A stretch of DNA of 7,067 nucleotides from CAZRNB01 sp964601355 (GCA_964601355.1 CAZRNB010000139.1:1-7067), one strand, 5' to 3'. Shown: positions 1 to 5,796, counted from the stretch's first letter. Numbers and translations: made by a program. Notes: generated from the sequence alone by a model not told the origin.

Positions 1-74
1 GCCGGTGTGCACAGAATTGCATCACCCATCGGAGAAGGAAGCCAGACCAAAATCTTATCTTTTGTATTTTGCAT
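1..74 (-). CDS. ADP-heptose:LPS heptosyltransferase-type glycosyltransferase (family 9), N-terminal fragment
   Basis: Only the first 24 codons lie in the window; the gene runs off the left edge. The reading begins at the ATG at 72-74 and gives MQNTKDKILVWLPSPMGDAI followed by LCTP. This matches the opening of GT9 heptosyltransferases (WaaF/WaaC/WaaQ type): a first beta strand (KILV), then a loop with the near-invariant GD and a following TPA/TPAL. The enzyme transfers heptose from ADP-heptose to the LPS inner core on the cytoplasmic side of the inner membrane. A modest Shine-Dalgarno match, CGAGA at 81-85, lies 6 nt upstream of the ATG. It is the last visible gene of a cluster that makes ADP-heptose, which strongly supports the call. 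The fragment is too short to tell heptosyltransferase I from II or from another GT9, so no symbol is given. Confidence 0.8.
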   Translation of the reverse strand, partial: MQNTKDKILVWLPSPMGDAILCTP

Positions 75-102
75 TGCGCATCTCGACTGCGTAAAACATA
101 AA

Positions 103-160
103 CCCCACGTAAAACGTGGGGCTAAATACAAAATTTATTTAGCCCCCGGTTATACCGGGG
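103..160. repeat. Three-hairpin palindromic repeat, copy 1
   Basis: Three hairpins abut and share their edge bases. CCCCACGT/ACGTGGGG (103-110 with 114-121) is a perfect 8-bp stem with a 3-nt loop. GGGGCTAAAT/ATTTAGCCCC (118-127 with 137-146) is a perfect 10-bp stem. CCCCGGT/ACCGGGG (144-150 with 154-160) is a perfect 7-bp stem with a 3-nt loop. It fills most of the 106-nt gap between gmhB and the glycosyltransferase. The same design occurs at 3477-3534 (inverted and degenerate) and 5693-5745. Because the stems share bases, alternative foldings compete. It could act as an attenuator or mRNA stabiliser, or simply be a non-autonomous mobile repeat. Function is inference; the structure is directly visible. 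Confidence 0.85.
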
Positions 161-180
161 ATTGCGGTTTCATCGCGTGT

Positions 181-1257
181 TCATTTTCGCCCCGCCATTA
201 TGTAAAAGGTTAGCGACATAAGCTGTAGAACCATAGCAAAACCGAGCGAAATCAAAACAGAGTTGCTGTGTCCCGTTGGACTCATTAGAAACCATATAGT
301 CAAAAGCAAACAAAATAGAACTACAATTTGCACAATTCCAGCCATCATCTTCATAATAGAAAATTCGTCAAACATGCTGGTTCGTTGCATGCTTTTAAGC
401 TGTTCCAGAATACCGTTCAGCACGCCAATGACGTACTCAAGCCCGTCCCGTTCCTGCTCGGCGCTCGTCACGGCGCCGCGTGCCGTAGCAGGGAGACTTC
501 GCTGAGACGAGTCACTGCCGCTTTGCTGCTGCTGTAGTTTTGCCTCCTGCTGATCAATTGGATTTATTGAAGCAGGCGGAAGATTTGTCTCTGGTTCCGG
601 AGGTTCCGATACGTGAGATTGTTCCTCAGATTGTGAAGTTATTTCAATCGGGGCTGGAGGAGCCGATTGAGCTTGGTTTTTCACATCGCCTGATGAACGA
701 TGAAATTTTTTAATAATGTTTGTCGCCTCTTTTATGTTCACAGCATTATAATGAGGCTTTGGATCACCCGGCTGGGCTTGTTTATAATCCCATGAGTGTT
801 TTATTAAAATAGTCTTGCAGCCGGTACGTAAACCGGCCTCTATATCACGGTAGCCGTCACCAATCAACCAGGATTGACTAAGGTCGATATCCATCTCCTG
901 GGCTGCGGTCAGCAGCATTCCAGGATTTGGCTTTCGCGACTCACTTTCCCTGCGATATTTGGGAACCACCCCATCCGGGTGATAGGGACAGTAATAAATC
1001 TGATCTAAATATGCCCCCTTTTCGGCCAGCAGTTGTTTGATACGATCGTGAATTTCGGTAAGAACCTTTTCAGTTACAATCCCACGGGCGACAGCCGATT
1101 GATTAGAGACAACGATCAGCTTATATCCGAGGTCTTTTAGCTCGATTATTGCCTCAGTGGCACCATCCAGCAGCTTCACCTGGTCAGGATGATTGATATA
1201 GCCAGGATCCTCAATCAAGGTGTTATCGCGGTCTAAAAATACTGCCTTGTCAGACAT
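181..1257 (-). CDS. gmhB: D-glycero-beta-D-manno-heptose 1,7-bisphosphate 7-phosphatase with C-terminal membrane hairpin
   Basis: A HAD-family phosphatase that removes the 7-phosphate of heptose 1,7-bisphosphate in ADP-heptose synthesis. Residues 1 to about 185 form the catalytic domain: motif I DRDNT (nucleophile D9, acid/base D11), motif II SNQS at 51-54, RKP at 108-110 (motif III Lys109) and GDGYRDIEAG at 133-142 (motif IV acids). E. coli GmhB has about 191 residues; this protein has 358. The extra part is a Pro/Gln/Glu/Ser-rich linker (about 186-270), a short helix (271-298) and two strongly hydrophobic segments (about 305-325 and 335-355) ending in AGRK, so the enzyme is probably anchored to the inner membrane. 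The zinc loop is altered: Tyr92, Ser105 and Ser107 stand where E. coli has His94, Cys107 and Cys109, while Cys90 is kept. The ATG lies 18 nt after the gmhA stop with only a weak AAGTGA upstream, so it is likely cotranscribed. A related HisB-N-type phosphatase is less likely given the neighbours. Confidence 0.9.
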   Translation of the reverse strand: MSDKAVFLDRDNTLIEDPGYINHPDQVKLLDGATEAIIELKDLGYKLIVVSNQSAVARGIVTEKVLTEIHDRIKQLLAEKGAYLDQIYYCPYHPDGVVPKYRRESESRKPNPGMLLTAAQEMDIDLSQSWLIGDGYRDIEAGLRTGCKTILIKHSWDYKQAQPGDPKPHYNAVNIKEATNIIKKFHRSSGDVKNQAQSAPPAPIEITSQSEEQSHVSEPPEPETNLPPASINPIDQQEAKLQQQQSGSDSSQRSLPATARGAVTSAEQERDGLEYVIGVLNGILEQLKSMQRTSMFDEFSIMKMMAGIVQIVVLFCLLLTIWFLMSPTGHSNSVLISLGFAMVLQLMSLTFYIMAGRK

Positions 1258-1275
1258 ATCTATTAAAATTCACTT

Positions 1276-1965
1276 TTAACCGCGGATTTCGCGGAAACCG
1301 GAGAGTTTTATTTGTCGAACCTCTTGTGGATTTGCCTTAATACCATCTATACATATTTGCGTCCTTTGAGGTTTATCTTCCTGTGGTTCGCAAAAACTTT
1401 GTTCTACAAGGTCACAAATGATATGATAGGCCAACTGATGAGCCTCCTGGCCGCGGGCAGTTGACTCGTTGGCAGCACAAAAACAAATATCCGCAATTCG
1501 CTCAAGGGGGCTATTGGTTTTTCCTGTAAAAGCCAGCACACAAGCTCCCTTTTTCTTTGCTAATTTAGCTGCCGCAATGACATTTGCCGATGAGCCGCTG
1601 GTTGAAAACGCCCACAGAATGTCACCTTCTTTGACCAGGGCCTCCACCTGCCGAGCAAAAACATTCTTATAAGAATAATCATTGGCGATGGAAGTTAGTA
1701 TAGAAGTATCTGTTGAAAGCGATACGGCAGGCAAAGCCTTTCGCTCCCTCTTGAATCTGCCTACCAGCTCACCGGCTATATGCTGGGCATCCGCTGCGGA
1801 GCCTCCATTGCCGCAAAGATAAACCGTGCCGTTTTGCTTTATGGCTTTTATGATTGCCCCAGCCGCGGCAGCAATTGTTTCAATGCTGTTTTGCTGTAGC
1901 TCTGCGATCATCTTTTTATGGATTTCTATCGTCTCTATAATCTGCTTTTTCATATTCTCGTTCAT
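1276..1965 (-). CDS. gmhA: Sedoheptulose-7-phosphate isomerase (phosphoheptose isomerase)
   Basis: A SIS-domain isomerase converting sedoheptulose 7-phosphate into D-glycero-D-manno-heptose 7-phosphate, the first step towards ADP-heptose, in the cytoplasm. Visible motifs are CGNGGSAADAQH at 51-62, the phosphosugar loop FSTSGSSANV at 120-129 and the C-terminal helix QEAHQLAYH at 173-181. By comparison with E. coli GmhA (about 192 residues), H62, E66, Q173 and H181 should be the zinc/catalytic set. At 229 residues it carries about 37 extra residues after the core (from about 193), polar and without a recognised motif. The ATG at 1963-1965 lies inside the end of hldE, overlapping it by 50 nt. 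A second in-frame ATG at 1951-1953 (Met5) would shorten the overlap to 38 nt. Neither has a good Shine-Dalgarno, so translation is probably coupled to hldE. Confidence 0.95.
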   Translation of the reverse strand: MNENMKKQIIETIEIHKKMIAELQQNSIETIAAAAGAIIKAIKQNGTVYLCGNGGSAADAQHIAGELVGRFKRERKALPAVSLSTDTSILTSIANDYSYKNVFARQVEALVKEGDILWAFSTSGSSANVIAAAKLAKKKGACVLAFTGKTNSPLERIADICFCAANESTARGQEAHQLAYHIICDLVEQSFCEPQEDKPQRTQICIDGIKANPQEVRQIKLSGFREIRG

Positions 1966-3448
1966 GGAGATTTTTTTTGCGGCGCCTTAATTCTTTGATC
2001 GTTGCAGTTGAGCTTTTGCCCTCAACAAGCGGGGCAAGGGCAACTTTGCCGCCATAAGATTCAACAAACTCACGGCCGACAACGCCCTTTTCTGCCCAGT
2101 CCTGCCCCTTAACCAATACATCCGGCTTTACTTTTTTTATCAAGCTGAGCGGGTCCGGCTCATCAAAAAACGTAATATAGTCCACTGTTTCCAACGCAGC
2201 CAAAACGGCGGCTCTGTCATCCTGGTTATTTATGGGGCGCCCTGGTTCTTTAATAGCTTTCACTGAGCGGTCGCTGTTTAGACCCAGAACGACTTTACCG
2301 CCCTGTGACTTGCAGAACTTCAGAAATTCAATGTGTCCTCTGTGTATTACGTCAAAGCAGCCGTTTGTAAAAACTATAGTTTGTTTTTGCTTGCGTTGCC
2401 AGTCAAGCTCCTCTAACAAAGAATCAACAGAATGTATCTTACTGATTTGGTCGCGATTTTGAGTGACAAGGTCGGTGATGATTTCTTCGACGGTTACCGT
2501 CGCAGTTCCGAATTTTTCTACCTCGATTCCGCCGGTTATATTAGCCAATTGGACGGCTGATTCATAATCACAGCCGGCAGCCAAAGCTACGGCAAGTGTC
2601 GCCAGCACCATATCGCCTGCTCCGCTGACGTCATAGACACTTCGCGGCCTGGTGGGTACAGGCAGACTTTGGTCTTCCGTTTCAAGGTACGCCCCTTCCT
2701 TATCTAATGTGATTACCACGGCATCGAGATTTAAATTCCGGCGTAACTGCCTGGCTGCCCGCCCTGCCATATCGGAGTTTTCTACCTCAAAACCAACCGC
2801 TGTGGAAGTCTCTTTGCGGTTCGGCGTGATTAAGGTGGCACCGGTATATCTTGAATAATCAACTGCAAGCGCAGGGTCAACAAGTGTCTTTTTGCCGGCT
2901 TGCTTCGCTACCTGTATCATCTGCCGGCAAAGCGACGGATTAAGCAGCCCCTTATTATAATCCTGCAGGCAAACAATATCGGCTTTTTCTATACGTTCTT
3001 TATAAGCCTGCAGAACCACTTTATTCAGCTCGTCAGAGAATGGTTCTGTGCACTCCTCATCGATTCTTATCAATTGCTGGGGATGACGATGCTGTGCCAG
3101 GCCGATGAGTCTTTGCTTACTGATCGTAGGACGATCGTCTGCGATAAGAAAACCTGTGATGTCGGCTTTATGCTCTATTAGCTTATCTTTGAGGATTTTT
3201 CCGTTCGTATCATTTGCAATAATCCCCACACAAAGTGGCACCGCCCCCAAAGCAGATATATCGGCTGCAACCGAAGCTGCACCACCGCAGCGGTATTCGG
3301 TTCTGCAAACGTTCAATACCGGCACAGGCGCCTCCGGGCTTATCCTCAAGGCATCGCCATAAGTATATACATCGAGCATAAAGTCGCCTACAATCAGAAC
3401 TTTCGGCGAGCCGAGGCTCGTTACAACTTTTAATAATTTTTTATACAT
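1916..3448 (-). CDS. hldE: Bifunctional heptose-7-phosphate kinase / heptose-1-phosphate adenylyltransferase
   Basis: Two cytoplasmic enzymes of ADP-heptose synthesis in one chain of about 510 residues (E. coli HldE: 477). Numbered from the ATG at 3446-3448, the N-terminal ribokinase/PfkB-type domain shows ISPEAPVP at 37-44, the glycine-rich GGAAS at 55-59 and the catalytic GAGD at 276-279 (Asp279 the expected base). It phosphorylates O1 of heptose 7-phosphate. The C-terminal nucleotidyltransferase domain begins near residue 355, with TNGCFDVIHRGH (HxGH at 369-372) and a typical end, GKSSTATIKELRRR, and it adds AMP to heptose 1-phosphate. The frame stays open upstream to another ATG at 3509-3511. 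Those extra 21 codons read through an intergenic palindromic repeat and lack family similarity, so the inner ATG is preferred, although it has no clear Shine-Dalgarno. The 3' end overlaps gmhA, whose product acts one step earlier. Confidence 0.95.
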   Translation of the reverse strand: MYKKLLKVVTSLGSPKVLIVGDFMLDVYTYGDALRISPEAPVPVLNVCRTEYRCGGAASVAADISALGAVPLCVGIIANDTNGKILKDKLIEHKADITGFLIADDRPTISKQRLIGLAQHRHPQQLIRIDEECTEPFSDELNKVVLQAYKERIEKADIVCLQDYNKGLLNPSLCRQMIQVAKQAGKKTLVDPALAVDYSRYTGATLITPNRKETSTAVGFEVENSDMAGRAARQLRRNLNLDAVVITLDKEGAYLETEDQSLPVPTRPRSVYDVSGAGDMVLATLAVALAAGCDYESAVQLANITGGIEVEKFGTATVTVEEIITDLVTQNRDQISKIHSVDSLLEELDWQRKQKQTIVFTNGCFDVIHRGHIEFLKFCKSQGGKVVLGLNSDRSVKAIKEPGRPINNQDDRAAVLAALETVDYITFFDEPDPLSLIKKVKPDVLVKGQDWAEKGVVGREFVESYGGKVALAPLVEGKSSTATIKELRRRKKNLHEREYEKADYRDDRNP

Positions 3449-3476
3449 TTGAAACTTTTTTACGCCAACATCAAAA

Positions 3477-3534
3477 CCTCCGGTAAAACCGGGGGCTAAA
3501 TATACTTGCATTTAACCCTACATTTCACGTGGGG
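3477..3534. repeat. Three-hairpin palindromic repeat, copy 2 (inverted, degenerate)
   Basis: Same architecture as 103-160 in the opposite orientation. CCTCCGGT/ACCGGGGG (3477-3484 with 3488-3495) forms an 8-bp stem with one G-T wobble. GGGCTAAAT/ATTTAACCC (3493-3501 with 3510-3518) has one mismatch. CCCTAC/GTGGGG (3516-3521 with 3529-3534) pairs with one wobble. It occupies most of the 95-nt gap between lpxK and hldE. Read on the minus strand it supplies an ATG (3509-3511) in frame with hldE, encoding LAPGFTGGF, which is repeat-derived. Its edge also supplies a GGAGG on the minus strand at 3477-3481. Confidence 0.8.
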
Positions 3535-3543
3535 TATTTCTTT

Positions 3544-4695
3544 TTACTTTGCAGGAATTTTATCCGCCAATGTCTTTTCTATCAAGCCTTTTAATTTATC
3601 CTCCCCAGATAAGAATCTTAGCTCAATTGCCAGGTAGGCAAAAGATACCTCGTATCTCGTATCTCGTATCTCGTATCTCATAGAAGACCAGTCCTTCTGC
3701 GTTGTAAGTATCAAATCTGCCTTCAAACGCTCAGCTTGTTTGTAAATATCTGAGATATCACTTTCCGTATAGTGATGGTGATCGTTAAAAACTTTTGAGC
3801 CAACCATCTCGCAGCCTAACTCTTTGATAGTTGCTAAAAAGGCGTCGGGATTACCTATGCCGCAAAAAGCGAATATCTTTTTGCTCTTGAGTGTTTCAAG
3901 TTTGTCATTCCTGCGCAAGCAGGAATCTAAATCGTAATTGTTCCGGATTCCCGCTTTCGCGGGAATGACAGAAGGCTCTGTATATTTCACGCAGACCGGA
4001 GCATGAATCGAGCGTGCAATTACCAGATTAGGATTTGCCCGCTGAAGCCTTTGCTCGATTTCAGATAGTTTATCTTTCGTAATCTGGTTGCATCTGGTAA
4101 TTATAACCGCCTTTGCCCGTTTAATCGCAGTGACAGGTTCTCTAAGCAGCCCTGCCGGCAGGAGCTTGCCGTAGCCGAAAGGCAGTGTCGCATCGACTGT
4201 TACAATGTCCAGGTCTCTGGCCAGTCGGCGGTGCTGGAAGCCATCATCCATAATTAAGACCTTTGCACCGAATTTGTCAATTGCTTCAACTGCACCTGCG
4301 ATGCGGTCCGGATTAACAATTACTTTTGCCTGTGGACAATTCTCAGCAAAAATAGCAGGCTCATCAATTTTCGTCCCTCGTCTCTCGTCCCTCGTCTCTC
4401 GTGCTTTGTAGCCTCTGGTTAAAATAGCGCAAGAGATTTCTTTTTGCTGAAGCAGATTACACAGCCAAATAACAAGCGGGGTTTTGCCCGTTCCGCCGGT
4501 TGTTATGTTGCCAATGCTAAAGACTACTGCATTTACACGATGTGTTTTCAGCCAACCTTTGGAATATAGAAAGTTGCGCAGTCGAACAATAAGCGAATAA
4601 CCCGCCGCAGCAAAACCCATGCAAAAACGCAAAAATATCGCACTTAATCCACGGCTTTGGCCCGAAATAAATTTGCGATAGACTTCTTGATTCAA
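3544..4695 (-). CDS. lpxK: Tetraacyldisaccharide 4'-kinase (lipid A 4'-kinase)
   Basis: LpxK phosphorylates the 4' position of the tetraacyldisaccharide 1-phosphate precursor to give lipid IVA, at the inner-membrane surface. Evidence: a hydrophobic amphipathic N-terminus (about 16-45) as expected for membrane association, SIGNITTGGTGKTP with the Walker A loop at 67-72, LTRGYK at 92-97, DEP at 111-113, MDDGFQH at 149-155, FCGIGNPDAF at 277-286, the FNDHHHY motif at 303-309 and TTQKDW at 331-336. Its 383 residues are longer than the usual roughly 310-350 because three repeat tracts are translated within it: residues 100-108 and 340-349 (heptamer arrays) and 243-264 (a double palindrome). All leave the frame open and fall between conserved motifs, so the enzyme is probably active. 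The start is TTG (4693-4695), supported by AGAGGT at 4703-4708; the next Met is residue 26, too late for the family. It follows lepB by 150 nt. Confidence 0.95.
   Translation of the reverse strand: MNQEVYRKFISGQSRGLSAIFLRFCMGFAAAGYSLIVRLRNFLYSKGWLKTHRVNAVVFSIGNITTGGTGKTPLVIWLCNLLQQKEISCAILTRGYKARETRDERRGTKIDEPAIFAENCPQAKVIVNPDRIAGAVEAIDKFGAKVLIMDDGFQHRRLARDLDIVTVDATLPFGYGKLLPAGLLREPVTAIKRAKAVIITRCNQITKDKLSEIEQRLQRANPNLVIARSIHAPVCVKYTEPSVIPAKAGIRNNYDLDSCLRRNDKLETLKSKKIFAFCGIGNPDAFLATIKELGCEMVGSKVFNDHHHYTESDISDIYKQAERLKADLILTTQKDWSSMRYEIRDTRYEVSFAYLAIELRFLSGEDKLKGLIEKTLADKIPAK
3649..3676. repeat. Heptanucleotide tandem repeat (CTCGTAT x4) inside lpxK
   Basis: Four perfect copies of CTCGTAT on the plus strand (ATACGAG on the coding strand), with degenerate partial units on both sides. 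It encodes residues 340-349 of LpxK (RYEIRDTRYE), between the TTQKDW motif and the C-terminal ELRFLSGED segment. Because 7 is not a multiple of 3, gain or loss of one unit would shift the frame of the last 35 or so codons. A related array sits at 4371-4398. Confidence 0.95.
3904..3969. repeat. 66-nt double-palindrome repeat inserted in frame in lpxK
   Basis: Two 24-nt arms, 3904-3927 and 3946-3969, are inverted copies of each other (21 of 24 positions match) around an 18-nt centre. Each arm is itself a perfect hairpin: ATTCCTGC/GCAGGAAT with loop GCAA, and ATTCCCGC/GCGGGAAT with loop TTTC. This is the widespread ATTCCCGCnnnnGCGGGAAT type of bacterial repeat, similar to the neisserial dRS3 consensus. 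Its 66 nt equal 22 codons, and it is translated in LpxK as VIPAKAGI, then a variable centre, then CLRRND. Confidence 0.93.
4371..4398. repeat. Heptanucleotide tandem repeat (TCGTCYC x4) inside lpxK
   Basis: Four 7-nt units on the plus strand alternate TCGTCCC and TCGTCTC. They encode LpxK residues 100-108 (ETRDERRGT), just after LTRGYK and just before the conserved DEP. The coding-strand unit GAGACGA/GGGACGA is close to the GATACGA unit of the array at 3649-3676, so both belong to one heptamer family. Confidence 0.9.
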
Positions 4696-4702
4696 TTACC
4701 GA

Positions 4703-4708
4703 ACCTCT
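4703..4708 (-). promoter_or_regulatory. Shine-Dalgarno of lpxK
   Basis: AGAGGT on the minus strand lies 7 nt upstream of the TTG at 4693-4695. It decides the lpxK start, since the first ATG in the frame would remove 25 residues of the hydrophobic N-terminus. Confidence 0.7.
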
Positions 4709-4789
4709 TTACACCTTTTAAATAACACAGATTACATCGAATTTTATCCATTTACCACAAAAAAGAAAAGATATGAAGTATCAGAAAGG

Positions 4790-4821
4790 AAGAATTGGGA
4801 ATGAAGAATTTCCTAATTCTT
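4790..4821. repeat. Inverted repeat between lepB and lpxK
   Basis: AAGAATTGGGAA (4790-4801) pairs with TTCCTAATTCTT (4810-4821) over 12 positions with one G-T wobble and an 8-nt loop; further AATTCT copies follow at 4822-4827. It lies in the 150-nt gap downstream of lepB. It is AT-rich and lacks a clear U-tract on the minus strand, so it is not called a terminator. The rest of the gap holds nothing recognisable except the lpxK ribosome binding site. Confidence 0.6.
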
Positions 4822-4845
4822 AATTCTAAAAAGATGGAGGGTCGT

Positions 4846-5547
4846 TTAGTCCACGGAGGAGAAGAATCTTCTTAATCGCGGCTGGAATTTGTCCGTAATG
4901 TCAAAAGACAGGATTACTCCCTTTGCTTCTCCGATTATTGCTTTTCTTTCCACAAAACCAAAATATCTTGAATCTCTGCTATTATCTCTGTTGTCACCCA
5001 TAACAAAGTAGTTATCCTCCGGCACTGTAATAGGCCCAAAATCTCTTATCGCCCGGATCGAAGGAATGCTCATTACTGGATGACTTGTTCCATTTAGATT
5101 TTCTGTTGCCAATATGGAACGGTTCTTCAACTTAGAGGTAAGCTGTTCTATATATTTCGAATCTATTTTGGTATAGCTGAGCGGTTGGCCATTTAGAAAA
5201 ATCACATTATTCCTCATTTCTATTTTATCATCCGCTACTGCTATTATTCTTTTGACCAGCCGTGTTTCATCATCCGGAGAAAAAAGGATCACAATGTCTC
5301 CTCGCTTGGGGTCCGACCATTTAGCAATCCGATAGAAAGTAAGAGGAAATCTCAAATCATACGCTAATTTATTTACATATACGAGGTCGCCTTCCAGTAT
5401 TGTAGGAATCATAGAGCCGGTCGGGACCCAATTCCAATCCGCTAAACTCGATTTTACAGGCATTACCACAAAGATTATGAAAAAAATGGTCATTCGCCAT
5501 TCTTTCCACAGCCTGGAAATGAATTTTACTACTTTTTGCTTCTTCAA
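4846..5547 (-). CDS. lepB: Signal peptidase I
   Basis: A membrane-bound serine protease (S26 family) that removes signal peptides from exported proteins on the periplasmic side of the inner membrane. The 233-residue protein has a single N-terminal membrane segment at about 19-36. It is followed by the catalytic-serine box PTGSMIPT (Ser45), EGDLVYVNK at 52-60, the general-base lysine in RLVKRIIA (Lys99) and the GDNRDNSRDSR box at 184-194, so all expected catalytic elements are present. The start is a TTG (5545-5547) with a strong GGAGG at 5553-5557; starting instead at internal Met19 would remove the positively charged cytoplasmic tail. It is followed by lpxK after 150 nt and preceded by a 249-nt gap containing a palindromic repeat, so it may begin its own transcription unit. 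No direct link to LPS synthesis is implied. Confidence 0.95.
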   Translation of the reverse strand: MKKQKVVKFISRLWKEWRMTIFFIIFVVMPVKSSLADWNWVPTGSMIPTILEGDLVYVNKLAYDLRFPLTFYRIAKWSDPKRGDIVILFSPDDETRLVKRIIAVADDKIEMRNNVIFLNGQPLSYTKIDSKYIEQLTSKLKNRSILATENLNGTSHPVMSIPSIRAIRDFGPITVPEDNYFVMGDNRDNSRDSRYFGFVERKAIIGEAKGVILSFDITDKFQPRLRRFFSSVD

Positions 5548-5552
5548 GTTTT

Positions 5553-5557
5553 CCTCC
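5553..5557 (-). promoter_or_regulatory. Shine-Dalgarno of lepB
   Basis: GGAGG on the minus strand lies 5 nt upstream of the TTG at 5545-5547, a canonical spacing. It supports the non-ATG start of the signal peptidase. Confidence 0.85.
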
Positions 5558-5692
5558 GTTGACTAATATCGGCCACAAAGTTGTACATCTATACGTGAAA
5601 TGATGCATTAATGTTTACTTATTTGCCTTTTCTTATCTTCTTTTCTCTGTTTTTCAGCCAAGACCCACGAAAACACCATGTTCATGCAGGCT

Positions 5693-5745
5693 CCGCACTG
5701 ACGAGTGGGGCTAAATATTTAGCCCTGCTATTCGCCATAGCGAAT
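5693..5745. repeat. Three-hairpin palindromic repeat, copy 3
   Basis: In the 249-nt gap between orf399 and lepB. CCGCACT/AGTGGGG (5693-5699 with 5704-5710, one mismatch) is followed by the perfect 18-nt palindrome GGGCTAAATATTTAGCCC (5708-5725) and then by ATTCGC/GCGAAT (5730-5735 with 5740-5745, loop CATA). The central palindrome is shared with the copies at 103-160 and 3477-3534; the right-hand hairpin is a different module. In the rest of the gap (5558-5692 and 5746-5796) I see no gene and no convincing promoter. Confidence 0.8.
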
Positions 5746-5796
5746 CTTCAATTTACTGAGGGTACACCTTTTTATTGAATAACACAAGGCATCATT

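Noticed and set aside
7..213. A 68-codon open frame on the plus strand across the left-edge repeat
   Set aside because: It is antisense to the heptosyltransferase start and otherwise translates the hairpin repeat (LAPGYTG), with no family resemblance.
2900..3362. Plus-strand open frames of 85-93 codons across hldE
   Set aside because: These are shadows of a gene with clear conserved motifs on the minus strand.
3649..4398. Short direct repeats in lpxK as a possible CRISPR array
   Set aside because: The units are 7-nt contiguous tandems without spacers, and they are translated within a conserved enzyme.
5369..5608. A 79-codon minus-strand frame overlapping the start of lepB
   Set aside because: It lies mostly inside lepB in another frame; lepB has the catalytic motifs and the strong ribosome binding site.
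5558..5692. Sigma-70-like promoter for lepB on the minus strand
   Set aside because: No pair of -35 and -10 boxes with acceptable match and spacing was found; the TTGACT at 5569-5574 is on the plus strand and faces the wrong way.
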